A DNA stretch of 46,304 nt from Lingula anatina (Eukaryota; Brachiopoda; Lingulata; Lingulida; Lingulidae). Both the position numbers and the translations under genes were made by a program. The stretch covers positions 14,264 through 60,567 of the forward strand of contig NW_019774291.1 in assembly GCF_001039355.2 (NCBI RefSeq). The letters run 5' to 3'. Below the pieces are notes generated by a model. The model was not told the DNA's origin, searched no databases, and saw nothing but the letters and a program-made list of their open reading frames with translations. Positions 25,801 to 40,800 of the stretch are shown here, piece by piece. Every line of letters starts with the position of its first letter. The first letter of the stretch is position 1.

Positions 25801-28800
25801 CGAGTGAAAAATATTTATTTTATAAAACCCTGGCTTTATCCTTAGTTGTATTCCTAAAAGTAAAAGAAAAATCTAAGAATGAACTTTTTTCTTCAATTTC
25901 TGTTGACATCTTTGTATCTTATGACTTGACTTGTTTTTAAAGCCTTCAATAATACAACTAGCAAGTTTACCTCTGAACTGCATCACGTCCCCAGACTGTG
26001 TTTTTGGTAAGCCACGGAAACATGCTTCAGAAGTTAGCGCAACATTAACATTTAAAGACCCAAGCAAGAAACCAATGCCTTGAGCCCCAGCATCCTGGAA
26101 AAAAATAAAAAAAACATCAATGTTCAAAGATCCTTTACATGAACCAGGACCTTGACAATGGTAATTAAACACAGAAGAGAGGGACAAACTCACCAGTAAC
26201 AGGGAAATTTAGAGACAGATTATAAAATAAAATGATAGGCAAGCTAAGTTGCACAGTGAGCAAATAAACTATGAAATTTAAGAAAAACTTTGTGCCCGAC
26301 TGAAAGACTTTTCATAATTTTTAACTGTCGTCTTACACTTATAGGGACAAACTGAAGTTAAAATGTAAGGAAAAGCTTCCACCAGATGAGTGCAGTTATT
26401 GGTCTTAACTCCAACTATAAGAAGCACCACAATCCCCCTGTGCTGTCCCTCTTTGTTGGGACCCACATTCCACCCACCCACCCACCCTGTACTTACCCTC
26501 TTTGATGTGGGCACCTCTATAGGGACTGGGGCCACTCCAGCAGCTAGGCAGCCATAAAAAGCGCAGATAAAGGAACTGGGGTCATGGTTTGGATATACTA
26601 ATGCAACCTGAAACATACCACAAAATCATTATAAATACATGCACTGTTTTTTCCATGCTGTGCATTCATTTTTCGGGGAATACTGATACTGTTGTGATTG
26701 TGACAAAACATAAAGGGAAACATCAAATGTAAGTAGAATCCACAAAAAAATATCATTTGCTTCATCTCACACCAAGTTTATGTCATCTCTCAATTCAAAT
26801 CCCTTTTTTTTTTAGATCTAATGTATCGATATGGTTACTTACAAGTTTATTAATTCACATCAAACAATACAACATAAAAACATAAGAGTCACAATCCCAC
26901 TTACTCTATCACCTGGCTTCACCCCTGGGTCCACCTTGCTACCTATCTTGTGTAACAAGTTGTAGGCTATTTTCTGAGTCCTACTCAATAATTTTCCTAA
27001 AGGTGAAAAAAATGAGTACAAAATAAGGTATCATAAATCTCCATCTATCTCAACTCCCTGCACCAAGTTTACATGACCCTAAACAACCGAGGGACTATTA
27101 TCTTTTAAGGCAGGTGCAGCCAAGGCTATTTATGAGACACTGGAATGCCAAATCAACCTAAAACACATAAATGACCTGGTATATGCTCACTTTTGATTTA
27201 TTACAGCTGCCATGTTGCACTGCGGGTAAGAAAAGGGTAAACATAAAGATCTGATATCTTTTTGAGATATGTGGATTCAAAATAGTTCAGCATTAACAAT
27301 AGTTGAACTGAGAGTGGTTCTTCGTTTCAGCTTACCGTATGTGAGGGTGGACGTGGGCCTCCCATTCTGGTCTAGTGTGGTAACAGCTGCAGCTTTATAG
27401 GAGGCAGATCCATACCTCTGGACTGCAGCTTCTAGGTTTCTGGGCAACCCAGATGGAATCTGGAGATAGAATAGCAAAGTAAGGATAGCAATCTGAAACC
27501 ACAAATTTAGAGACGTAATCTGGGATTCTTTGTGTAATCTGGGATTCTATAAGCAAACCACAGGGAACCTTGAAAGTATTATTGATAAAGTTAATATTTA
27601 AATGTCACTTTAAATTAACAGCATTCCACTCACGATTAACTGCTCCCCAATGGCAGGAGAGATGGTGCTGCCCTCTGGCTTGGGGGCATTTGGATCTGAT
27701 GGTGGGACTATGACACAAGGGAAAAGGAAAAATTAATGATCCTCTTATACATATTGACCCTTATACATGTAACAGGTTTACTAAAATTTATTTATAATGA
27801 AGAAATTCTTGATTTTTTAAAAATTTCGTTTTAAAAATCATTTTAACAATATAAAGTGTGGTGTCCATAGTGAAGAAAATCAAAATTTAAGTGACCTAAT
27901 CTTACCTTGGAGTTCATCTTCGTCGTCTACAAAATATTCTTTTAATGGCTTTCTCTTGGGCCTCTGAAATTGATGTTCAAAATGTGTTCATATATAAATA
28001 GTTCTTTAATTATTTTATGTACTAACTGCAAAGTCCTCTGACAAAAATTCAATATGATACTGAGTTGACTGAGAATTGAACATTGTAGACCTAATCACTT
28101 CAATTCATGTGAAGAGATCTCTGATAATTTATCAGGGTCCATGGCTTACCTTTAACGTATTGAGCAACTGTTGAATCTTAGCAGAAACTTTGCCGTGACT
28201 CTTACCTAGAGAAAAAAAATACCAAACACATTTAGCACTGTCTGTTGCTATTCAAGGCAATGATAAGTGTCTTTTGCACTAAATACTTTTTTCATAACAC
28301 CTTTCTCTCCTTGCTTTCATTTTCAGCACATTAATATATGTTCCCTCATCAAATAATAATAAGAACTCTTCTCAACCAATTTATTCTCATGAACATGATC
28401 AATAAAACTATATTAACAGCCACTGCTCACTCATATCTATCCAAGAATAAGTTCTTCAAGAGTAGTTCAATTTGACAGATGAGGCCTATTAAAAGTTCAT
28501 GGCTGTCAGACAGTTGACATACGCTTATACTTATGGGATTTGCCCATCCAATTAAAAACTATCCAGCCCTTAGATATTGTAGAAACAAAATGTACCAGCC
28601 GCTAAACAAATGCCCGTTTAGTACCTTTTTGAAATTTTCCAATTAGGTTTACTGATCATGAGCTATCTCACAGGTTATTCACCTGTTTACATTATTATTT
28701 TCATTATCAAGATCTGCTGCTATGGTAATATCAGCTTATTCACTCCAGTAATCTGCTAGACTCTTCTCTAGGTAATTCTCTCATCTTGAACCATGCATTA

Positions 28801-31800
28801 TCATTACAATAATGTCTAAAATCAATCACAGCTCAAGCCCACGCAAAAACCACCCCAACAGTTATTTCAGTCTAGGTACTCACTTTCATCAGACATCCCT
28901 GTGACAGCACCAGAATGTGACACACGCACGGAGGACACGTGTGCATGACTTTGAGCATTGTATCGTTGCTGCACGCGGTCTGCACGGGTCAGAGTACTGG
29001 TGTTGCTGGTAATATCCGGGGGCTGCTGGAAATTTTGGCCTGGAATATATTTCAGTTAACGTTATCAGTACACAATTTCTTGTTTCTCAGCACATAGCCA
29101 AACCAAGCTTATAATACCACATGTATATATGAATGATGAGGATACTACAAATTTACTCAGACAGCCAGAAATATGTGCAGCTAACTGTGACAATCTACCA
29201 AAATAATGTGTTGCTGAAATCCACTTAATCATAGAAAAGAACATAACAGCAATGAGCACTGCTCTTTTACATTTAATATTGATAACCAAGAAATAATCAC
29301 AGGTCAACACAACAACCACTGAAGATCAACACAAAAGCATTGCATATAAATATAATATATATATATATATATATATTAGTAAAGGGGGACAACTGATACA
29401 TTACCTGGGGTGGATTCCCTCATAACATCAGCTAAGCCCCCCTTGGATCCTGGAATATTCAGTATGGCATAGGCACTACCTCTCCTGGGCTCTATCCGTA
29501 CTCCCTGTGGACGTAAATGCTGGGAAGAGGAGGAGGAAGAGGGCGTCTGGTCACCACTTCCACGCCTAGAGCGGTCATCATCAAATACACTGTCATCATC
29601 TGATGAAGAGTCTGGAAGAAAGATTCAGATATTATTACTACATATATTTACATACACACACATTTTTCAATTGCAATGCACCTGCACATATGGATCACTG
29701 CTTATTTTATCCTTGGGAATTTTCCTGTAATTCAAATACAGACATCAAACATTGTAAGCAAATAATAATTTCATCGTTTCTATGCTGCCCCTTCCTCCCA
29801 TACTTCTATTTGATATTTGTTAATACATAACTAATGCAAAAATGGACGTGAAATGGTTTAAATCTAAAAAAAATATATTGAATCAACTGAAAGATGAAAT
29901 TCAGATTCCAGCATGTATCCATAAGAGTGCTATTTACACTTGACCTTTTATGTATTTTAAATTATATCCTATTCATTTCACACTTTCATATCATAACCCT
30001 ACACCTGTCTTAGGCGAGTGAATAAAAGAGAACAGGTGTGAGAGTCTATGTAATCACGAATTTCAAAATAAAATGAAAACTAAGGAAAAACAGAATATAT
30101 CTATAACCATATATCACTTATTTATCAACAAGGTACCTATCAATAAACACAATAACCTTTCCTCTGCTATACCCCTCTTTTTTACCTTTCTTAATATCCA
30201 GAATTTTAATGGGTGAAAGCCCTTGCATTCCCTGGTCTGTCATATTCTTCTCTACACTGTTAACATTAAGTCACCCTCAAAATCAATATCACACCACAGA
30301 GCAACCCAAAGAGAAAAAACACTCTCTAGATGCTGTAGGAAAGCAAACAGAAATCCAATTTCAAGTCATTTCCATAGAAGAAGTATATGCTTTGTCAGAG
30401 ATAATGTGTATTATTTCAATGGTTTTATGTCCTTCACGTCTTCATATTATCTCTTTTCTATCTAGAATAATTTGTATTTAAGCTTCTCAATGGCGAATAA
30501 TTTGAGACTGGACATGATCAATTCTTAGTATTTTTCAAATCATAGCTATCAAAAAGGCTGATTATTTATGTTCATGACACTGGCATTTGCGTGCCGTCAA
30601 TTTCAATTTTGAAATGAGCCCTCTTCACACAAAGGTTCTATGTACCCAGTGGCAAGCAAACTGATACACACAATGAAATAAAAGGACATAATGCACTAAA
30701 ATGAACAAAATGTATAATGTCATGTTTATCAGGAGAGAGTAAAGTAATCACACAGTAGATACATTAATAGTTGATAACCCACACTGCATACTTACAAAGC
30801 CAACGATTTCGCAAGAGAGTGTCTGAAAGTGTGGAAGAATTCCTTCCTGTCAATAATAAAGAGAATTGTCATTGTTATCTCTTTTTCATTTTGATGAAAA
30901 ATTATCTTTACTGGTATGTTTACCACAAATATATATTGTGTCCTAACAATAAAAATTTAAGCTATACAGGGACAAAATTTAGGCTTACAGCTATGACCAC
31001 TTTCCTATCAAGCTCAAAATAAATTAGGAAAAATTTTAGGGGAACAAATGTCTTCTTTGTAGATCAAAAGAGTTTCCCACATCATCCTGTTATATAATCT
31101 GCAGAATTGCTAGTTGTCGATTTTAATCTCATCAATTCATAATAAATGTTGTTTCAGGAAAGAGTAATTATGTCTTTTGAGAAAATAGGTTAACTATTCT
31201 ACAAGATCCCCCTTCCTATCCCTTCCTTTTATCTTACCTTGTGTCATTACAGAGACACACCTTCAACACCTGGCCAAGATTATTAAATAGAAATATGATC
31301 TTTAAACTTCACTTAACATTATAACGCTAATCACTTCCTATACCAATAAAGACATGTTGGTCTACTTGGGCACCAGCTCCTTAGCCCACATGGCCTAATA
31401 TCCTGGCCTAAGTGTGTAATCCTATCCCACTTAAGCATGCCACCCAAACAGGTGCAAGAACATTTCTGCTGTTACAGTGTTCAGGTAGAACTTCAACAAG
31501 CAGGAGAAACCCCAAATACACATTAACTATTAGGGGTTCCTGTCTAGCCTCCAGTGCCTTCATAATATAATTAAAGAAGTAGGCCAGAGTTATAAAACTC
31601 GTTGTTTACCATGACATTTATCCTTCATAGAAGGATTGTTGTGTCTAGGTGAAGTTATTCTAATGTTTACCTTTAGACTGTTTGTTTAGTAGTTATTACC
31701 AATCATGCAGACAGCATTGCAGTCAAACTGGTTTCCCTTAAGGAAAGATATGTCATTGCAGACATGCAGATATATTAAGATATAACAGTCTGAGTTAAAG

Positions 31801-34800
31801 TCTTGCATGTGAAGGTGTGTCACTCAGACCCTGTTTCACTGATTAACTGTACAGCATGCCTTATGCTATATTCACCCTGGAAATCAGATATAGCACCTGG
31901 TCGCAATCACATATACTTACATTCATAGAGAATGAGTGACCGCAAAGAGGAATCCATGACTGTTGCAATGTTCCGAGCAGATATATACAATAAATGTCAG
32001 GAACTCTCCCACAAGACCACGCAAGTTCATCTTAAAGTCAGTTTCCTCATTTTCCCAGACAAGTTGAACCAGTGATGCCATACACTACATATGCGGTATG
32101 CTGGTAAGATTTGCAGGCATATTAAAAATGACCTTCAGTCTTCCCAGCATCAATTTTCAGCCTAGCTGGAAGCAAGGCACCAAAAAGTAACAGTTTCCTC
32201 TGAGCAATGGCTTATATCAGCTTACACCAGCTCACATATATCTTTATCCCAAATTGACACCCTTTACAATGGAACTTGAAAACAAAACACAGACGTCTGT
32301 GCATGCGTGAGCGACTAACGAAATCCATCCATCCTCCCCTGCAGATTGTTTAGCTCCTTCTCCTTGCTGCTAATTAATAAGATGACAAGGATGCACATGT
32401 TAACATCAGTTAGGGGCATTGACAGCTCACTGGAAGATTTGTGAAGAAGAAGGGATCCTGCCGTCAGTGCCAGAGAGGGAGGAATTCACAGAAAACACCT
32501 ACCTACTGGTTTCTTTTGAGATGTGGTGGTAAAAAAAACGAGATAATATGTTGATTACTGACTAAGGTTAAAAATATAGAAAGGCACAAGAAGGAGGGTT
32601 TCTCACAGTGTTCTGGAAAATTTTTACCTGGCAATCAAAACTACAATTTTTCCTCTTTCTTTAAACATGACAAAAATCTTAATAACCCATCAGTGAGAGG
32701 TTTTTAAGCCTACTGAAGTAGGTACGTGTAGTGCTCATCTGATAAACAAGAATAACATTCTGGTTTCTCTGATTCAAGTATGAAGAAAAATATGCGTAAC
32801 ATTCTACAAATCCAAAGTTTAGTCTAATAATAAAAAGTGAATTAGAGGTTACTCTGGGCTAACAGATCTCTATCTCTCAAAACAACGAGCTTTGGCTGAA
32901 TAAATCCCTGTGGAAATAAATCACATAACACCCCACAGCTCATCCCAACAATCACAACAAAAATTAAATGAAATGTCAACTTCCAATATTTTGCTACAAA
33001 GAGGTCCCGATCTTCAACCTTCAGAGCTTCAACTTCCAGAGTAAAATCACTGAAAAGAATTATGTATCAAAAACATAGCCCAACCATACCAACAACAGTG
33101 TCAGTGTTACCGTCCATTTTTGACATTCTCTCCTATTATCCCTGGTGCAGGTATAGTTACAACTAATATAGACAGAGTTCATATGTGTTACAGATATAAG
33201 TGACCTAGCCCCATAAATTTAAGTCAGCCCCTCCTATGATAAAAACAGAAACCACAAAATCTTTTTTTTTTTTTTTTTTTGTTTGTTTAGAAATGTTTTT
33301 ACAAAAGACCTCAAATTGAATAGATATCTAAGTTAAAATAGTTTTAGGTGTGGGATCCTCTGTTACTGATGATATACTGCTTTTTCCATAAGTTTGACTA
33401 AATCAGATATTTCTCCAACTCACTTTACAAGTCCTGTGAAAATGAACTGGCTCATAAAAAAAGACAAAAAAATAATAATAAAATAAAAATTAACTTTTAC
33501 TAACACTAATCAAAATGTCTCAAAAGAGAAAACAATTTTTGAAAATAGCATTATTCTGAGACCATGTTTATGAGGAAAAAAATTCAAAAAAACAAGCCTA
33601 CAAAAAAGGACCTAAAAACCAGAATTAGGGACCTCCTGAGAACAGCAACCATGTATTTGCCTGAGGGTCTTCACCAACCTACCGACTTTGGTTTATATTG
33701 GGAACACAGCACAGCACACAGCAATTATGCCCCACACAATATAATGAAACACATAAATACATTTTCATTGGGCTTAATGAACTCATTTGGCAACAACATT
33801 CATGCCAAGGAATCCGAGGAAAGAGATTAACCTAATAACCTGCAACAAATTACAAATATTTATAAACCTGGATAACATAAACTGTGGTCTTAGTGCTAAA
33901 ACTGTATCAAGCAAACATCTCCATTAACATCAGACAAAAGAAAAAAAAACATTCAAAATACTAGAGACAACTTGAAATTCAAACTGTTGCCATCAATCCA
34001 TAATTATATCCCCACAGCCTTTTTTTCTACAACTGGATTTCCCTTCCAGCATGAAGTCTCTCATCCGAATAACAAAGATAAGAGGGCAACCAACCTAGTA
34101 TGCATCACTACAGTGCATTTATCAAAATGCTATTTTGTCTGTGCTACATATATTTTAACAATGATTCTATATCGACTGGCTAGTGAATATCATAACTACA
34201 GGTTTTTAAGCATTCTTGTAACAATATTCAGTTTAAACTAACTTTTCAACTCAGAGATATAATTTTTATCAAAATTTGGCTCAGGATCTCCTTAAAAAGC
34301 ACAAGACTCAGCCATCCTTAATCATGACAATGCAATTCCATGCTGTCATGTGTGTCTATGACTAACCCATCTTCAAACCTTGTGTCCTTGGCAAGCTGCC
34401 ACTACTTACACTTCCCTGTGCTCATAATGCAAATAACACTTTTTTTTTCAGTCACATTCATATCCAGGCTATCTTAAACCAGATATCCCCTAACTAACAT
34501 CACTTATGCTCATATTATATAATAAATATGATTGAAATTAATAATTTTAATTTTTAATGATAATTTTAATGATAGGGTATCTATTGGACCACATCAAGTC
34601 AACGTTAATAAGTCTCAAATGGAATGACTGTCCAAGCAGGTTGTCTGGGTATGATTACATTATTATAGGTAGCCAATCTAATCCTTCTGTCCCAACCACA
34701 GCCACCATAACCCCAAAGGTCTTATGTCTAGTTATGATTAGGTCACTACAGGTAGCCAATCTAATCCTGTTGTCCCACCACATACTACTCTCTTCCTAAT

Positions 34801-37800
34801 CCAGCCAAATCTTGAATGATTTTATGCCAAGTTGTAAGACTTTAGACTATCTTTTATGATTCTCATAGAAGCAAATCACAAACTGTTAGATTGACTTCTT
34901 TTGGCAAGCTTATCATAATTATATGGTCTGCTGAAATTTCTGTTGTTCCCTGAAAGGCTGCTTCGAATTGACTGAAAACAAATGTAGTTAAGATGTGAAC
35001 ATAGCCCAGCTCATCCATTTAATTTGTAGAAGTCTATCCAGATATATGCAGTCCATCTTCATACATTTGGACAATCACATTACCCTGGCTGGCAGATAAA
35101 ACTAAGAAATAATTCCCCAGTGACATTCTTTACCTGTTCCCCTTCGCTGTTCTCTTCTGTTCGGACTGTATGCTGACACTCTCTTGGAAGGCAGAGGCAT
35201 AACAGGTACTCGGGGTCCATGGAGAGCCAGAGCCTGCATTACTGCTTCTGTGCGGATTTCTATAAAAAAGAGAATGCAAAAATTAAACAATGGGATGAAA
35301 TCCCATAAAAACAACAGACTTCAACCATGTACTGTAATACCAGTATTTCGGCATATTAGTGAATATTTTCCACTCCTTGCATTTGGATCACACACCAAGT
35401 GCACATGTCTATTCCTAGAACTGATAAAAGTGTAAAATCAAATCCTACATCTTTGATATTTGGATGCAGATCAATGAGTTGCTTGAGATCACCACAATCA
35501 CTAGGAAAAAACATCATAAAACAGAATATTTCATCCTTCATCATTGCATTTCTGAATGCCAAATGTGACATAAATTCCCTGAAGGGAATGTATAATAGGG
35601 TGGATGTGTATTAGTTGTACCCTTAAAATTGGAAATCAATTTTCTCGGTGAAATCTCCATGTCTCTGTCCATGACGTAAGGAGAAGACTTAACACCTAAA
35701 GCATGCTTACATGCAGCTGCCTAGGGAGGATGCAGTGTTCTATGCACCTGATCACAGGAACTTACTTATGTCAGCGCAAAAGCATGCATTAAAACTGACC
35801 TCTCCCTGCCCTAATGTTCAATTTGAGATTCATCTAATGACATTTTTTTTACTTTAATTCATTCAATGTTAAACACTTATGGATTTGCTTAACATCTGCT
35901 GTTCAGTCGTTACCTATATATTCATATTACAGAGGAAAAGGGACAAAAAATATTTATACAGCATATTGTGTAGAGTTCACACTGTCTAGACTCTACACAG
36001 TTGTATATTAAATTCAAGAATGCATGCTTGACTTCATAATTTCATAGCCAACCACTAAGCCTCCCTTACAATGGTAATTCCATGTTGATTTTTTATTGTG
36101 ACATTTACAAAACTTAAGTACTAAAGGAGATCGATTCACATGCACTAGTGCATAAAACATTTATATTTTACCCTAATGAAAGCAGCATGAAATTCTTTTG
36201 TTCTGGTAAGATATTATTAGGTCACTTAGATGCCAACCACTGCAGTAAAATGGGGGGGGGTGTTGAGGTCATTCTATTTGATATAATTCACACATGTCTG
36301 CGATAGGCTATAACTGGTACTATATACTATTGAGCACGCAATAACAATATAACTTCTACCCTGCAAGTGTGACATTGCAAGTTCTTATACATATGGATCA
36401 AAAGCCATTTCACCAACATATATACAGGCAAGTGCTCTCATCAATACAATGTATCCTATGTTAACTATACAAGTGCTCTCATCAATACAATGTATTCTAT
36501 GTTCACTATTAAGAAAGTTGAAAGCCTTTGGCTAAACAGTGTTGGAAAACAGAATCTTGTGTTAACATTGAAAACACTGCATGCACCACAAAACTACAAG
36601 ACACTTTCGAATGAACTGTCTACCCACAATCAATATTTTCACAAGTCCGACACAAAACCTCTCATTTTCTACTGAAATTGTGCAGTTAAATGCCCATGCA
36701 CTGTGCACAACAAACCAAAAAATGTATGATGTTGTTTAAGTTATAGATATGAGAAACATGATGCCTTTCCCTCTGAAGTGCCATGAAATCATGCATCTGG
36801 CCTTGTCTTAACCCCTGGAAACTATTGCTGGAAATTGTTTTTCAGATTTGACCTTGTACATATATATGTATCTGCTGATATCTATGAACCCAGACTTCCT
36901 AAACATTATCAGAAGAGAGAAAGGAATGCCCATGCTCTCCATAGGATATTACTGACCATACAGGTAACTAAGGTAGTTTGATGAAGGATAAATATTCTAT
37001 TACACGTTCAGACTTTTGAATTATACTCTGTACCTCTTGTAAATTGAAAGACTTTATTTGGTCAAATTACAATTTCAATCATCTATACTGCTTATTAATG
37101 GCAGCAAGTTAACGTACTTGAGCCTGTTCAGTCAAGAAAGAAACTAGAATGATATGCACGAATTTCAAGAAATGTCACCAATTTTCCGTTTTTACTTTTT
37201 CTCCTTCTCTTAAAAAAGAAACTAAAGCAGGAACAAGTAAAAAAGAACAACACTTGTTTATATAAAAAATAACAATTCACTAAGAGACTTTAGACTTTGA
37301 ATTAGACTAACTTACAGCAGCAGATGGCAAGATTACATAGAGGTTTCACTAGCTCTAAGACATATAAAACCCCTGATAAATCAATCTGGTCATCTGCTGA
37401 CTTTGGTTAGTTGTATAACTTTAGTTGTCTAAAGCTGCCCACATGTGATTCTGTCCTGTTATTCCAGTGTCCCCATACTCACCTGACTGGTACCTGTTAT
37501 CCTCCCGCGTGGCTCGTCTGGATGCCTTGCGCTGGGCTGCTGTGGCCGGGCTGGGGTTCTGTGGACCCGATACAGCTGTAAACAAAAATGGGCATAGCTT
37601 AATTGGCGTCTTTTTTCACAGCAAATGATTGATTGATCTGAGCAGTGTAGTTGGTGCTATATGGGTTTACAATACATGCATGTACTCAATATTACAATAA
37701 CACTGGTAAAATTCAGTCTTGCTAAAATACAAACTAATGCTAAGTTCTACTGGTAAAAATCAGGCTTGCTATAGGAGTTTAAAAAAGTAAATCAATCTAT

Positions 37801-40800
37801 CAGGTTGAGGGAAACTTTCAGTCAGTATAATGCACACATATCTGGCCATATGTCACACATGCTTCCTGTTTGTACAGACAGCTGAAGTAGAAACCTATCC
37901 CCCTCCTATTAACCATACTCCATATACCACAATATCATACAATGACCAATCCGGAGAAAAATTGTGAATAGCGACAGATGTGCAACTACTTCAATTCTAT
38001 TCATTCCTGATAAATTCTTATCATGGGGAAATATGGTCAAAATTAAATCTCAATCAAATATGGTTTTTGCCCTGAGCAACTTAATTGAAATATTAAATGT
38101 GGATAAGTAGGGTCTTGTATGACCTAACAGAGGGTACCTTTATTAGTTCTTCATAAATTTTTTTCTAAGTGAATGTCTACATCAGATTAGCATTCATGAC
38201 GCTAACTTTTAATTGATAAAGTGCGATATAAAACAATGTTCTTTATACAGAAAAAAGCCTGCTTCTTCCAATAAATTTTTTTGATGAAAATGATTGCAAT
38301 ACAGTGAAACGTAAAGCAATCAAATGTGTGTATGGCATGCAAGTCAATCTGTAATTAAGAACCAAATCATGTCTATGACATCTAGATTGTAATATTTTAA
38401 GGTAATGGGACATTTACCAAAATGAGGCACTTGTAACAATGAAAAAACATGATAATTAATGAACAACATGTCTATTTGGCCCATTCTACCTTTTGTTACA
38501 GCCCCGCTGGCCATATATGGTTGAAGTAGGCGAGCCCGTTTCTTCTCAAACCCCTTTTGTGTGATGTCTCCTGAAATAGAAAGAAAATCAATAGTGAAAA
38601 GAAAGTTCAAACTGTAAGCTGTTGAATAATGGAGAGATGCTGTTGTATATAAGCTAGGATTTATGAGGGTAAAAAGGACAACTTGTTCAAATATGACATA
38701 AATTTCTATTTCATAACATAACATCAGTCTAATTTGTAGATACATTCAGTATGTATACAGTAGAAACACTGTTACCTTAATGTATACAGAATTTTTTCCT
38801 CAACTGATTAAAACATATCATTTTACATAATTTAAATCCATACCATCACTTGTACGACAGACATCATACCAGTCATCAATAATATTATAATTATTATAAT
38901 TATAATTAAATCTTCTCATTGATGATTTTAAATAATATTAATAATGAGTTATTTAAAGCCACCCTCCACAGTCATTTCAGAGCTGTATGCAATGCAAAGG
39001 TTTAAACTTTAAATTCCAAAACATACCATCTAAAATTACCAATTATACACATTCTTAATCATGTATCATTTCAAGTATACCAGGAAATGCTCAATGCAGG
39101 CAAAATGAAACCATCCTTCTCTCACAATCAGGAGGTATTCTGTAAACAACAGTGTGCCACCATTTTGACTGAGTTAAAGCACCACCCTCATCAGCATACT
39201 TCACACCATCACCAACAGCTTTATTTCTATCAACACCTATCTACCATTAACATTCTCACTGTTCAAGAACACTGTGGCTGAACCTCAATTTGGCCAAAAA
39301 TGTCAGGTGAAGTGACACAGGTCTGTTTTTCTCCAATTTTACTGATCACCATTATCACTGCTATTTGCAATGGATGGCTAACAAGACTAACAGCAGACCA
39401 TGACATAGAAAAGTCCATGTGAGAAGACACAAGACAAAGGAATAGACAGAAAGTCTGATCAAAATCTCCTAAGAGTAAAATGTTAATGACCACCTGCCAT
39501 ACTGCTAAACTGCTTATCTCAAGAACAACAGTAACATAGACATGGTTGAAATGCATGGGTGTTTGGACCACAGAAACCAAGTGGGTCTCATTGCCAAACC
39601 TAAACATTAGGCCAGAGAACTGCCTGAGGATCAACTTTTTTTTTAAAGAGAAGCTATACTTGGAATCTTTATTTTGACTGTTTTATCTCTAGGTTAAGGT
39701 CAAAATGTATTTTGATCCAGATTTTGGTGAAAGCAGTCTGGTTTTATGTGGGGCACATTCATCTATATCTGAGTTTTGAAAAATAATATTTTACCAGACA
39801 AATAAATGGCAATGTGATACAAAGTAATCTACAAGTAAATCCACACTTTCTGTATCTTATATTTTTCATGCTACTTATCATTACATCTATCAAATTAAGC
39901 AATATATAACTAACAATATTGAAAAGGGTTCCATAACTACTCTAGTCACTCAAACAGAAGCAAAAAAACCATAATATTATTTGGACTTCATATTTAATAA
40001 ACATGGTTGCAACGGTTACATATCTTTAATCAAAGACATTCATGAAAACATAGGTGGCTGAGCAACATAAATCAGACATGAGACAGTCTTTTGATAAAAT
40101 CTGGGTAAATATTCACTTAAGTTTCAGACATCAACACAAACATAAAGGATGCATTTTCCATTCCATCATTTTCTTTACCTTCATCTATCCTAAAATAAAA
40201 CACAACAACTCACTTTTCTTTTACTTTGCAGGCTGACAAGGCCAAAAAGTAAGTTATGCTACAGTCTGGAATCTCTCAGTCTGTCCCCACCAAAACAAAT
40301 AAGACTTGCCCTACATATTGTCCTGAATGGCACTTTATCCACGAGACAAACTGTAACATTACAGTCTACATCTCATCATACGGTGAAAGAACTGCAGGAT
40401 ATTGTATTCAATGGAAAATAAACCATTAAACATATAAAGCATACATCATTACACTTAATGTGACATTCAAGCTAACCATCCCCGTAATGATCCACAATGA
40501 AGGATGGACATTGTTTCCTGCTAATAGAATATTTATCAAAGGAGTTCCATCTTCCATATAAGAGACAGGTTTAACGACAGGATACACTCTATACTCCTCA
40601 GTTCTTTAATGACATGTTGTAACATAGACTCTTCGGGTGACACCTTGTTAGAACAGATCCTTCTCCCAGCAAATTATGTACCTGCGACCAGCAAAAACTC
40701 AAAAATATATCATCCACTCATCATAATGATAACCTTTCAATTCAATCATCAAGCCAAACACCTCCATTTAAAACAAGTCAAACATTTGCTATAAATATTA

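Larger units (their letters stand above)
29612..35133. other. DIP2 intron 4 (5.5 kb)
   Basis: Second-largest DIP2 intron. It holds a candidate cassette exon (30796-30846) and a candidate internal first exon (31921-31957), a T20-like tract near 33262-33280, and a ~83-bp spaced duplication around 34665-34775 (GGTAGCCAATCTAATCCT twice). The stretch 31200-32500 is visibly less AT-rich than the rest of the intron. Other open frames are not protein-like. Confidence 0.6.

Noticed and set aside
39263-39634. Minus-strand 123-codon frame in DIP2 intron 1 as a nested gene
   Set aside because: No recognisable protein, no start context or splice support; compatible with chance.
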